DNA of 5,645 nt from Brevundimonas sp. UBA7635 (GTDB lineage: Bacteria > Pseudomonadota > Alphaproteobacteria > Caulobacterales > Caulobacteraceae). Made by a program: the position numbers and the translations under genes. Below are positions 1 through 4,465 of this stretch, piece by piece (the stretch's first letter is position 1; each line of letters opens with the position of its first letter). The notes under the pieces are model-generated. The model saw only the letters and a program-made list of their open reading frames with translations, ran no database searches and was not told where the DNA came from. The DNA lies in the NCBI GenBank assembly GCA_002483865.1, contig DLIT01000133.1:1-5645 (forward strand). The letters run 5' to 3'.

Positions 1-216
1 GTCAAGCGCCTGCAGGCCGAGGCGCGCGCCCTGGCGCTGGAGCAGGTCGAGGCCTTGGAAGCGGCCCTGGTCAAGGCGGCGGACATGGCGCGTGAAATCG
101 CCGAGGGGGGCGAGGCCTATCCGGTCGGGGCGCGTGAACTGGCCGCCCGTCTGGTGCAGGACCTGCCCGCCAAGGCCGAGACGATGAAGGCCATCGTGGT
201 CAAGAGCCAGGTCTGA
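1..216 (+). CDS. Unrecognised protein, C-terminal 71 residues
   Basis: An open frame enters from the left edge and ends at TGA (214-216), so the start is outside the window. The visible part is rich in Ala, Glu, Leu and Lys and should be mostly helical, with a first amphipathic helix (about residues 1-35 of the fragment) and a second around GARELAARLVQDL. It has no membrane segment, no cysteine and no motif I can tie to a family. Codon use (strong G/C at third positions) fits a real gene in this genome. It ends 3 bp before the stop of the opposing acetyltransferase gene, with no terminator between them. I do not recognise it and assign no function. Confidence 0.75.
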   Translation, partial: VKRLQAEARALALEQVEALEAALVKAADMAREIAEGGEAYPVGARELAARLVQDLPAKAETMKAIVVKSQV

Positions 217-219
217 GAC

Positions 220-507
220 CTAGGCCAGTAGATCCTGCTGGTCCCTGTGGCGCTGGAACCAGACCACGGCATAGGAACAGCGCGGGGCGAACTTCAGTCC
301 TTCCGCCCGGCCATGATCGGCCAGGGCCTGCATGAACCGCCCGGCTGCCCCGGTGCCGCGCAGGGCGGGGTGCGCCTCGACATGAAGCAGGACCCGGGTC
401 TGGCCCTGGACCGCATAGTCACAGAAGACCAGACGTTCAGACCCGTCCCCGGCAGCATAGCCCTGCTGGAAACGGTTCTCGGCGGCAATGTCTTCAAAGG
501 CGGACAT
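220..507 (-). CDS. Small GNAT-family N-acetyltransferase (YjdJ-like)
   Basis: This 95-residue protein matches the short, single-domain GNAT group (YjdJ type, Pfam PF14542). The acetyl-CoA-binding region is VEAHPALRGTGAAGRFM (about 43-59), in which R50-G51-T52-G53 corresponds to the Q/RxxGxG/A phosphate-binding loop. The conserved tail is PRCSYAVVWFQRH (75-87), the family's usual proline/cysteine/tryptophan/histidine signature. The length is normal for the group. The substrate is unknown, so transfer of acetyl from acetyl-CoA is a family-level inference. The ATG has a strong Shine-Dalgarno, AAGGAG at 515-520, seven bases upstream. It is the last gene of the leftward run, 15 bp after the preceding membrane-protein gene, so it is probably cotranscribed. 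Confidence 0.88.
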   Translation of the reverse strand: MSAFEDIAAENRFQQGYAAGDGSERLVFCDYAVQGQTRVLLHVEAHPALRGTGAAGRFMQALADHGRAEGLKFAPRCSYAVVWFQRHRDQQDLLA

Positions 508-522
508 GGACGAACTCCTTGT

Positions 523-903
523 CTAGGCGGGACGGTTGTTCAGCAGGTTCAGCAGCCCAAGGGCGCTCTTGACCGTGAACCAGATCGACACCAGCAGCAG
601 CAGGAAGCCGAACAGCATCAGGAAGGGGATGCCGATCAGCACGAAGGAGGCGATGAAGCTGATGGCGATGCAGACCCACAGGGCCGCGCTCCACCAGAAG
701 ATGGACCAGAACAGGCGGATCTGCTCCTCGATATGCTGATAGGCCAGGCCCGTGGCGTTGCCGCGCGTGGCATAGGCGACCAGCAGGCCGATGATGACCA
801 GGATGTTGGCACTGGGGATCGACAGCAGATACAGGCCCCAGACCGCGATGGCCGCAACCCGGCCCTCGTCTTCGCGCGTCGTGCTCGGGTTCAGGTGATC
901 CAT
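523..903 (-). CDS. Small three-helix membrane protein, COG3671/DUF4870-like (second of a tandem pair)
   Basis: The protein has 126 residues with a short polar N-terminus (MDHLNPSTTREDEGR) and three hydrophobic segments at about 17-45, 66-90 and 91-112. A loop between the first two contains the pattern YQHIEEQIRLFW (55-66). This is the H-x-x-x-Q-I-R-x-F-W type sequence seen in small inner-membrane proteins of the COG3671/DUF4870 kind, whose function is unknown. The ATG at 903 is chosen over an in-frame start at 1038 because AGGAG (913-917) lies nine bases upstream and the extra 45 residues do not look coding; they are the antisense-frame shadow of the neighbouring gene. The preceding gene stops 13 bp before this start, and its TGA is part of the Shine-Dalgarno, which suggests coupled translation. 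The two neighbours appear to be diverged duplicates. Confidence 0.85.
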   Translation of the reverse strand: MDHLNPSTTREDEGRVAAIAVWGLYLLSIPSANILVIIGLLVAYATRGNATGLAYQHIEEQIRLFWSIFWWSAALWVCIAISFIASFVLIGIPFLMLFGFLLLLVSIWFTVKSALGLLNLLNNRPA

Positions 904-916
904 CGAAGGCCTCTCC

Positions 917-1288
917 TCAGTAGAACAATCGGTCGGGCTGGCGGATCGCCTGCCCCAGCAGAAGGCTTTGCAGCCCCAGCGTGCCACGGACCAGGGTCCA
1001 TACCGCCATGGCAAACAGGACAAAGACACCCACGCCAACCATGATCAGCAGACCGCCAAGAACCACCGATGCCACGGCGGCAATCAGGGTCCGTCGCTGA
1101 AACCGGAAGTGGCTGCAGGCCACCGGATCCGTCGGCAGGGCCTTGGTCCACAGTCTCAGCAGACCGATGGCCGCTGCCACTCCAAACGTGGGAACCGCGA
1201 AAAGGATCAGGGCATAGGTGGCATAAAGGCTCGCCAACTCGGACGAGACAGCCATGGGGCGGGAGCGTGTGTCGGCGGACGGATGCAT
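917..1288 (-). CDS. Small three-helix membrane protein, COG3671/DUF4870-like (first of a tandem pair)
   Basis: The protein has 123 residues. Hydrophobic segments lie at about 19-46, 68-85 and 86-104, separated by a basic loop CSHFRFQRRTL (58-68) that matches the H-F-R-F-Q-x-R-T element of COG3671-type membrane proteins. Its function is unknown. The frame stays open far upstream to 1666, but that part is antisense to folB. The ATG at 1288 is preferred because GAGG sits five bases upstream, while the next ATG (codon 12, 1255) lacks a ribosome-binding site. It lies 55 bp after the folB stop and 13 bp before its paralogue. Same layout, loop position and length as the downstream gene point to a tandem duplication followed by strong divergence. 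Confidence 0.82.
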   Translation of the reverse strand: MHPSADTRSRPMAVSSELASLYATYALILFAVPTFGVAAAIGLLRLWTKALPTDPVACSHFRFQRRTLIAAVASVVLGGLLIMVGVGVFVLFAMAVWTLVRGTLGLQSLLLGQAIRQPDRLFY

Positions 1289-1343
1289 CAGAGCCTCATT
1301 CAGGGGCCGAGAATGGCGGCAGGCACGAGGCCGCGCAACGGCT

Positions 1344-1733
1344 TTATCGGCAATAAGTGACTTCGCAGCCTGCGGCAGCAGCGGCGGCGATGGCACCGGG
1401 CTTCTCGACCCGGACGCGGACGGCCTGGACGCGGGGGTGGTCGAAGCAGGCCAGGGCCACGCGCTCGGCAAAGGTCTCGACCAGGGCAATATGCTCGCCC
1501 GCCGCCAGGTCACGGGCGATGGCGGCCACGGCGTCATAGTCCAGGGTGTCGGACAACTCGCGCACCGGGGCGGCCCCCAGGTCCAGCTCGACATCGAGGA
1601 ACAGGGGCTGCAGCCGACCATGCTCGTGGTCATAGACGCCGATGGCGGCCCGGACCTCCAGGCCACGCACCAGGACTTTCAGCCCTGTGCGGCGCGGCTC
1701 GGCACCGGGGATGGGGGTCACGACGGCGCTCAT
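1344..1733 (-). CDS. folB: Dihydroneopterin aldolase (FolB)
   Basis: FolB cleaves 7,8-dihydroneopterin to 6-hydroxymethyl-7,8-dihydropterin and glycolaldehyde, in the cytoplasmic folate pathway. The 129 residues cover the whole T-fold subunit after a dispensable-looking N-terminus of about 17 residues. Family residues are visible: the IGVYDHE segment with E37, Y66 in DTLDYDAV, the pterin-anchoring Glu E86 in ALVETFAE, and the catalytic Lys K111 in VEKPGAI, which closely resembles the KPGA of E. coli FolB. The C-terminus AAGCEVTYCR fits the last family strand. The ATG overlaps the queD stop (ATGA, 1733-1730), so translation is probably coupled. A second FolB-type gene lies at 3154. This copy has the more typical active-site loop, so it is the better candidate for the folate enzyme. 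Confidence 0.9.
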   Translation of the reverse strand: MSAVVTPIPGAEPRRTGLKVLVRGLEVRAAIGVYDHEHGRLQPLFLDVELDLGAAPVRELSDTLDYDAVAAIARDLAAGEHIALVETFAERVALACFDHPRVQAVRVRVEKPGAIAAAAAAGCEVTYCR

Positions 1734-2266
1734 CCCCAGGTCTCCGCAGGCAGAAGGTCATTGATGCTGTTATCGGGCCGGTCGCACCAACCACCCGGCG
1801 ACCAGGCCCGCTCGGCCGCACTTAGGCCCCGGCTGAGAACGGTATTGGTCGGCGTCTCCTCAATGGCCAGCTCGGCCAGGCGGAACGGCAGGGCCTCATC
1901 CGCCAGGATAGCCTCCAGCTTGCGCCACAGGGCGATGACCAGGGCCTCGGTCGTCGGATCGCCGTCGATGGTCAGGACCTGGTTGAGGCGATGCGGCTCA
2001 TGCTGCTGGAAGAAGCCCAGCAGGGGATCGTCCAGGTTCAACTGGAAGGCATGGTCCAGGCTGCGGTCAACAAAGCCGTGCCAGCGGCTCTTCAGCCGGG
2101 CAAAGGAGGCCGCATAGTTGGATTCGCCGAAGTCGATCTCGGCCGTCGGCTCCAGCGTCACCCTGACAAACTCATTATGCCCATGCGGCACGGCACACCG
2201 GGACGTCGCATCGGCGATCAGCCGGTGCGCCATCGAAAAGCGGCGGGTGAACTGGACAAGGGGCAT
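1730..2266 (-). CDS. queD: 6-carboxytetrahydropterin synthase / PTPS-family protein (QueD-like)
   Basis: QueD-type enzymes turn dihydroneopterin triphosphate into 6-carboxy-tetrahydropterin for 7-deazaguanine (queuosine) synthesis. The zinc ligands H14 (SMAHRL), H28 and H30 (HGHN) are present. So is the catalytic Cys C24 in the C-x3-H-x-H spacing of QueD, the D71-H72 pair in SLDHAFQLN, the DPTTEALV helix start (103-110) and the pterin-binding Glu E137 in EETPTNTV. All expected catalytic residues are therefore seen. At 178 residues it is longer than the roughly 120 of E. coli QueD; the excess lies in the middle (about 50-65) and in a C-terminal tail after residue 145 ending in LLPAETWG. No queC, queE or queF is nearby, and the neighbours are pterin/folate genes, so a role in pterin cofactor synthesis is an open alternative. 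No clear Shine-Dalgarno precedes the ATG, but the next Met would cut into the fold. Confidence 0.87.
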   Translation of the reverse strand: MPLVQFTRRFSMAHRLIADATSRCAVPHGHNEFVRVTLEPTAEIDFGESNYAASFARLKSRWHGFVDRSLDHAFQLNLDDPLLGFFQQHEPHRLNQVLTIDGDPTTEALVIALWRKLEAILADEALPFRLAELAIEETPTNTVLSRGLSAAERAWSPGGWCDRPDNSINDLLPAETWG

Positions 2267-2372
2267 GGGCGTCAGGTGGGTCCGAAAGCGCGGGCTTCAC
2301 ATATAGGGGGCACGAAAGGTTCGCGCATCAACACCGTGGCCGGGCGGAAGTAAAGACCGCCGGGGCCACAGG
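2267..2372 (-). other. 106-bp gap between the pteridine reductase gene and queD, with a hairpin
   Basis: This is the only sizeable gap within the leftward run. It holds an imperfect hairpin at 2336-2369 (outer GTGGCC/GGCCAC, an interior loop, then GGCGG/CCGCC and a nine-base loop). Next comes a -10-like TATATG (minus strand, 2300-2305) with a TTGATG (2326-2331) 20 bases upstream. That spacer is too long for a convincing sigma-70 promoter. The hairpin is not followed by a T-run, so it is not a standard intrinsic terminator. The gap could divide the run into two transcription units, but the sequence does not prove it. Confidence 0.4.
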
Positions 2373-3152
2373 TCAGGCCTGAAATTTTCCGTCAAAGGCC
2401 ACATCCCGGCCGCGGGCGACCAGGCTTTCTCCGCCATCCAGGGTGATGTTCTGGCCCGTCAGGCTGGGCGTCTCCAGGATATAGCGCGCGGTGCGGGCCA
2501 CATCCTCGACCGAGGGTCCGCGCCCCAGCGGCGTGTCGCGCCAGGCGGCCTGATACTCGGCCTCGGTCTGGTCGCCGCTGCGCAGGATCAGGCCCGGCGA
2601 AATGCCGCAGATGCGGATGCGCGGAGCCAGGGCCAGGGCCAGGGTCCCGGTCAGCCCGGCCAGCCCCACCTTGCCCGCAGTATAGGAAAAGAAGTCGGGG
2701 TTGGGACTGTCGACCTTGTGATCCAGGATATTGACCACCACCCCCTCATGCCCGCTGGCCTCCACGGCAGAGGCAAAGTCGCGGATCAGGAAGACCGGGG
2801 CGGTCAGGTTGGAGGCCAGATGTTCATCCCACGACGCCTCGATCAGGGTCGACAGGGTGTCATAGCCGAACAGACTGGCATTATTGATCAGGGCATCGAC
2901 ACGCCCAAAATGCCGCACCACCGCCGGGACCAGGCCCGCGCGCTGGCTCGCTTTATTCAGGTCCGCCTGAAAGGCTGCTGCCCGCACGCCCAAGGCCTGA
3001 AGCTCTGCCACCATGTCCTCTGCCTCGGCCTGGCCGCTGCGGTAATGGATGGCGATCGACCATCCGGCCCGGGCCAGGTCGCGCGCCAGCCCGGCCCCCA
3101 CGCGACGCGCGGCCCCGGTGATCAGGACGACTTTTTCCGGGACGGTGGCCAT
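2373..3152 (-). CDS. folM: Short-chain dehydrogenase, pteridine reductase type (FolM/PTR1-like)
   Basis: This 259-residue SDR probably reduces dihydropterins with NADPH (dihydromonapterin to tetrahydromonapterin in FolM, with a side dihydrofolate reductase activity). The nucleotide-binding motif is TGAARRVG (12-19), the T-G-x3-R-x-G variant typical of pteridine reductases rather than the T-G-x3-G-x-G of ordinary SDRs. HYRS (36-39) follows the second strand, where a basic residue favours NADPH. NNAS is at 90-93, and the catalytic tail is Y157-x3-K161. The usual catalytic serine is replaced by D144, exactly 13 residues before the Tyr, as in Leishmania PTR1 (D181/Y194/K198). SPGL (185-188) and the LTGQNITLDGG strand (231-241) complete the fold. 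The ATG at 3152 is one base after the stop of the FolB-like gene (TGAGATG). A GTG at 3191 would add 13 unlikely residues. Neighbouring FolB/QueD genes support a pterin substrate. Confidence 0.85.
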   Translation of the reverse strand: MATVPEKVVLITGAARRVGAGLARDLARAGWSIAIHYRSGQAEAEDMVAELQALGVRAAAFQADLNKASQRAGLVPAVVRHFGRVDALINNASLFGYDTLSTLIEASWDEHLASNLTAPVFLIRDFASAVEASGHEGVVVNILDHKVDSPNPDFFSYTAGKVGLAGLTGTLALALAPRIRICGISPGLILRSGDQTEAEYQAAWRDTPLGRGPSVEDVARTARYILETPSLTGQNITLDGGESLVARGRDVAFDGKFQA

Positions 3153-3153
3153 C

Positions 3154-3555
3154 TCAGGATGGCCTGCGGCGGAAGATTTCGACCCCCGCACCGGCAGCCT
3201 CGGGAAAGACGTCTGGCTTGGTGACCCGCACGCGACAGGCCGCGACCGCTGGCAGGGTGAAACAGACCCCGATCAGATCCTCGACCAGGGTTTCCAGCAG
3301 GTCCACATGGTCACGGTCCCGCCAGGACGCGATGTGATCGCGCACAACGTCATAGTTGATAAAGCCGCTTCCGTCGGACAGCGGCCAGGGCGCAAGCATC
3401 TCGACATTGACGATCAGCCGCTGCGGCCGCTCTGGATGACGCTCCCAGTCATGCAGGCCGATGCGAACCAGGACCTCGACGTCCGACAACAGGACACGCA
3501 CGTGGTCGCTGGTCTGATGCCATCCAAACTCCCCGGATGGGGATGCCTCAGTCAC
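3154..3555 (-). CDS. Dihydroneopterin aldolase family protein (FolB/FolX-like), second copy
   Basis: With the GTG start at 3555 this is a 133-residue T-fold protein of the FolB/FolX family. The aldolase residues are kept: E38 in IGLHDWE, Y68 in FINYDVV, the pterin-anchoring E88 in DLLETLVEDL, and K113 in VTKPDVFPEA. It could thus be an aldolase, or a FolX-type epimerase of dihydroneopterin triphosphate that feeds the pteridine reductase encoded one base downstream. Sequence alone does not separate these. It differs from the folB at 1344 in the loop after the Lys (KPDVF rather than KPGAI) and shares little outside the active site. The start is uncertain: ATG at 3600 (148 aa) and ATG at 3651 (165 aa) are in frame, but none has a good Shine-Dalgarno, the extra residues are not family-like, and a promoter-like -10 overlaps the 3600 ATG. 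The stop at 3154 is secure. Confidence 0.85.
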   Translation of the reverse strand: MTEASPSGEFGWHQTSDHVRVLLSDVEVLVRIGLHDWERHPERPQRLIVNVEMLAPWPLSDGSGFINYDVVRDHIASWRDRDHVDLLETLVEDLIGVCFTLPAVAACRVRVTKPDVFPEAAGAGVEIFRRRPS

Positions 3556-3595
3556 CGATGATCGCAATGGCCCAGGCCCCTCATACTTTGTCCGA

Positions 3596-3623
3596 AGCAT
3601 AGGCCGAGGTCGGAGCGGGTCAA
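3596..3623 (-). promoter_or_regulatory. Candidate sigma-70-type promoter for the pterin gene run
   Basis: On the minus strand, TTGACC (3618-3623) and TATGCT (3596-3601) are separated by 16 bases. Transcription would begin near 3589 and give a leader of about 34 nt to the GTG at 3555, excluding the ATGs at 3600 and 3651 as starts. A GAGGGG stretch lies in the leader but about 20 bases from the GTG, so it is poorly placed as a Shine-Dalgarno. This was found by eye against the general consensus. Confidence 0.45.
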
Positions 3624-3704
3624 GCAATCCGGCTTGAAGCTGGACCCTCATACAAAGGTAGGGCTGATCCTCGCTTCTGCCATTCTGGCAAGATGCGGCC
3701 CCTC

Positions 3705-3730
3705 GCCATCAGGCGAAGTCGCCTGGCGGC
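3705..3730. repeat. Imperfect hairpin (third of three)
   Basis: The inverted repeat has the core CAGGCGA / TCGCCTG (3710-3716 and 3719-3725). It extends outward through one mismatch and a G-T pair to GCC/GGC at the ends, giving a stem of about ten pairs and a short loop. It lies beyond the likely terminator of the small gene and upstream of the FolB-like gene's promoter. It has no T-run on either strand. Confidence 0.55.
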
Positions 3731-3745
3731 CTGAACATGGACGCC

Positions 3746-3791
3746 TGATACAATAATGGCCCCGACCGTCGGCGGGGCCATTATTGTATCA
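3746..3791 (-). terminator. Perfect 18-bp inverted repeat, probable rho-independent terminator of the small gene
   Basis: The arms 3746-3763 and 3774-3791 are perfect reverse complements of 18 bases, with a ten-base centre that adds one more G-C pair. The inner part of the stem is GC-rich (GGCCCC/GGGGCC) and the outer part AT-rich (ATTATTGTATCA). Read leftward, the GC stem is followed by a T-rich tail, as in an intrinsic terminator, and by symmetry it could also stop rightward transcription. It begins 37 bases after the stop of the small gene at 3829 and shields the pterin genes from read-through. Confidence 0.75.
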
Positions 3792-3798
3792 ACCCTGA

Positions 3799-3824
3799 CC
3801 GGTGGCCTGCGGCAGGCCCACCGG
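3799..3824 (-). repeat. Strong hairpin immediately after the small gene
   Basis: The arms CCGGTGG (3799-3805) and CCACCGG (3818-3824) are perfect, and the stem continues with CCTG/CAGG past a single bulged C (3817). This makes an 11-pair stem with a three-base loop. It starts four bases after the small gene's stop codon, so it forms in the 3' part of that transcript, ahead of the terminator hairpin. No T-run follows it directly. Confidence 0.7.
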
Positions 3825-3828
3825 ACGA

Positions 3829-3909
3829 TCAGTCAATGCGGCCGAACTCGTAGAAGTTGACGGCGGCGATGATGGCGATGAAGGCGAAGATCATGGCGAT
3901 GGCCAGCAT
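3829..3909 (-). CDS. 26-residue single-helix membrane protein
   Basis: A complete short gene of 26 codons, ATG to TGA. Residues 2-17 are almost purely Leu, Ala, Ile, Met and Phe (MLAIAMIFAFIAIIAA), enough for one membrane helix. The polar end VNFYEFGRID is probably at the interface. AGGAG (3918-3922) sits eight bases before the ATG, a promoter-like pair lies upstream, and two hairpins follow the stop. The complete set of signals, more than the reading frame, is the case for a real gene. The EFGRID ending resembles tails I believe occur in other tiny alphaproteobacterial membrane proteins, but that is memory and not checked. Function is unknown. Such proteins often bind and tune larger membrane complexes; here that is speculation. 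It is transcribed away from the NUDIX gene. Confidence 0.72.
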   Translation of the reverse strand: MLAIAMIFAFIAIIAAVNFYEFGRID

Positions 3910-3917
3910 GGGAACAG

Positions 3918-3922
3918 CTCCT
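3918..3922 (-). promoter_or_regulatory. Shine-Dalgarno of the 26-codon gene
   Basis: AGGAG on the minus strand, eight bases from the ATG, is one of the better ribosome-binding sites in the window. It decides the start of a gene too short to trust on length alone. Confidence 0.7.
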
Positions 3923-3933
3923 GTTTAAGCGAA

Positions 3934-3962
3934 CGCATAGAGGCGAAACCGCGACTGTTCAA
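3934..3962 (-). promoter_or_regulatory. Candidate promoter of the 26-codon gene
   Basis: Minus-strand TTGAAC (3957-3962) and TATGCG (3934-3939) are 17 bases apart, the ideal sigma-70 spacing. The predicted transcription start is near 3927, leaving a leader of about 20 nt that still includes the Shine-Dalgarno. The -10 match is only moderate. Confidence 0.5.
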
Positions 3963-3991
3963 GCCGGTGTTCGCCAGCCTATCCTTGGGCC

Positions 3992-4461
3992 ATGACCACC
4001 TGGCGCACCCGCATCGAGCCCATCACCCGCCCCTTCTTCTTTGCCTGGTCCCGATGGAGCCGCGGCATGACCCTGGGCGTGCGGGGGGTGGCCCGCGATG
4101 GCGAGGGCCGCGTCCTGCTGGTCAAGCACACCTATCTGGAGGGCTGGTGGTTGCCTGGCGGCGGTGTGGACCGGGGCGAGACCACCCATCGGGCCCTGGT
4201 CCGCGAAATGCGCGAGGAGGCCTGATCGTCCAGGGCCGACCGCGTCTGATCTCCCTGCATTCCAACGAGAAATTCTTTCGCGGCGACCATGTCGCCCTCT
4301 TTCTGATCGATGGGTTTGAGATGACGGAACGGACCAGTCACGGCGAAATTGCCGAGATAGGCTGGTTCGCCCCCGATGCCCTGCCCCCGGATACCACACG
4401 GGCCACGCGTGACCGCCTGGCCGAGGTTCTGGGACATCAACCCCCATCTGAAGCGTGGTAA
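3992..4461 (+). pseudogene. NUDIX hydrolase interrupted by a frameshift in the Nudix box
   Basis: NUDIX proteins hydrolyse nucleoside-diphosphate-linked compounds; the substrate here is unknown. The first 77 codons (3992-4222) give a normal N-terminus, a strand GVRGVARDGEGRVLLVKH, and most of the Nudix box (G-x5-E-x7-R-E-M-R-E-E-A) before TGA at 4223. The rest of the domain continues in another frame from 4222 to TAA at 4459, with LIVQGRPRLISLHSNEKFF and EIAEIGWFAPDALP as expected. Adding four bases, GGCC, beside the GGCC at 4219-4222 restores the canonical EEAGL and a 157-residue protein. So one copy of a GGCC-GGCC pair seems lost. No other damage is visible, which means a very recent mutation, phase variation or a sequencing error. 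The ATG at 3992 lacks a clear Shine-Dalgarno; ATG at 4067 (GGAG upstream) would drop a family-typical N-terminus. Confidence 0.82.
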
Positions 4462-4465
4462 CTCC

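Noticed and set aside
247..1044. Plus-strand open frame of 265 codons opposite the GNAT and membrane-protein genes
   Set aside because: Gln/Asp/Gly-rich antisense frame (runs such as QQQQEAEQHQ) caused by codon bias of the real genes.
917..1666. Long form of the first membrane protein starting at 1666
   Set aside because: The added 126 residues overlap folB on the same strand in another frame and lack family character; a good start exists at 1288.
1254..2117. Plus-strand open frame of 287 codons opposite folB and queD
   Set aside because: Low-complexity composition, no motif, and it lies over two clear enzymes on the other strand.
2336..2369. Hairpin after the pteridine reductase gene as an intrinsic terminator
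   Set aside because: Stem is interrupted and no T-run follows on the minus strand; kept only as part of the gap description.
3693..3734. 13-codon plus-strand frame beginning ATGCGGCCC
   Set aside because: No good Shine-Dalgarno or promoter, Arg-rich by chance, and it coincides with the third hairpin.
3705..3824. CRISPR array or phage attachment site suggested by the cluster of inverted repeats
   Set aside because: The three stems differ in sequence, there are no repeated units with spacers, and no tRNA, integrase or cas gene is present.
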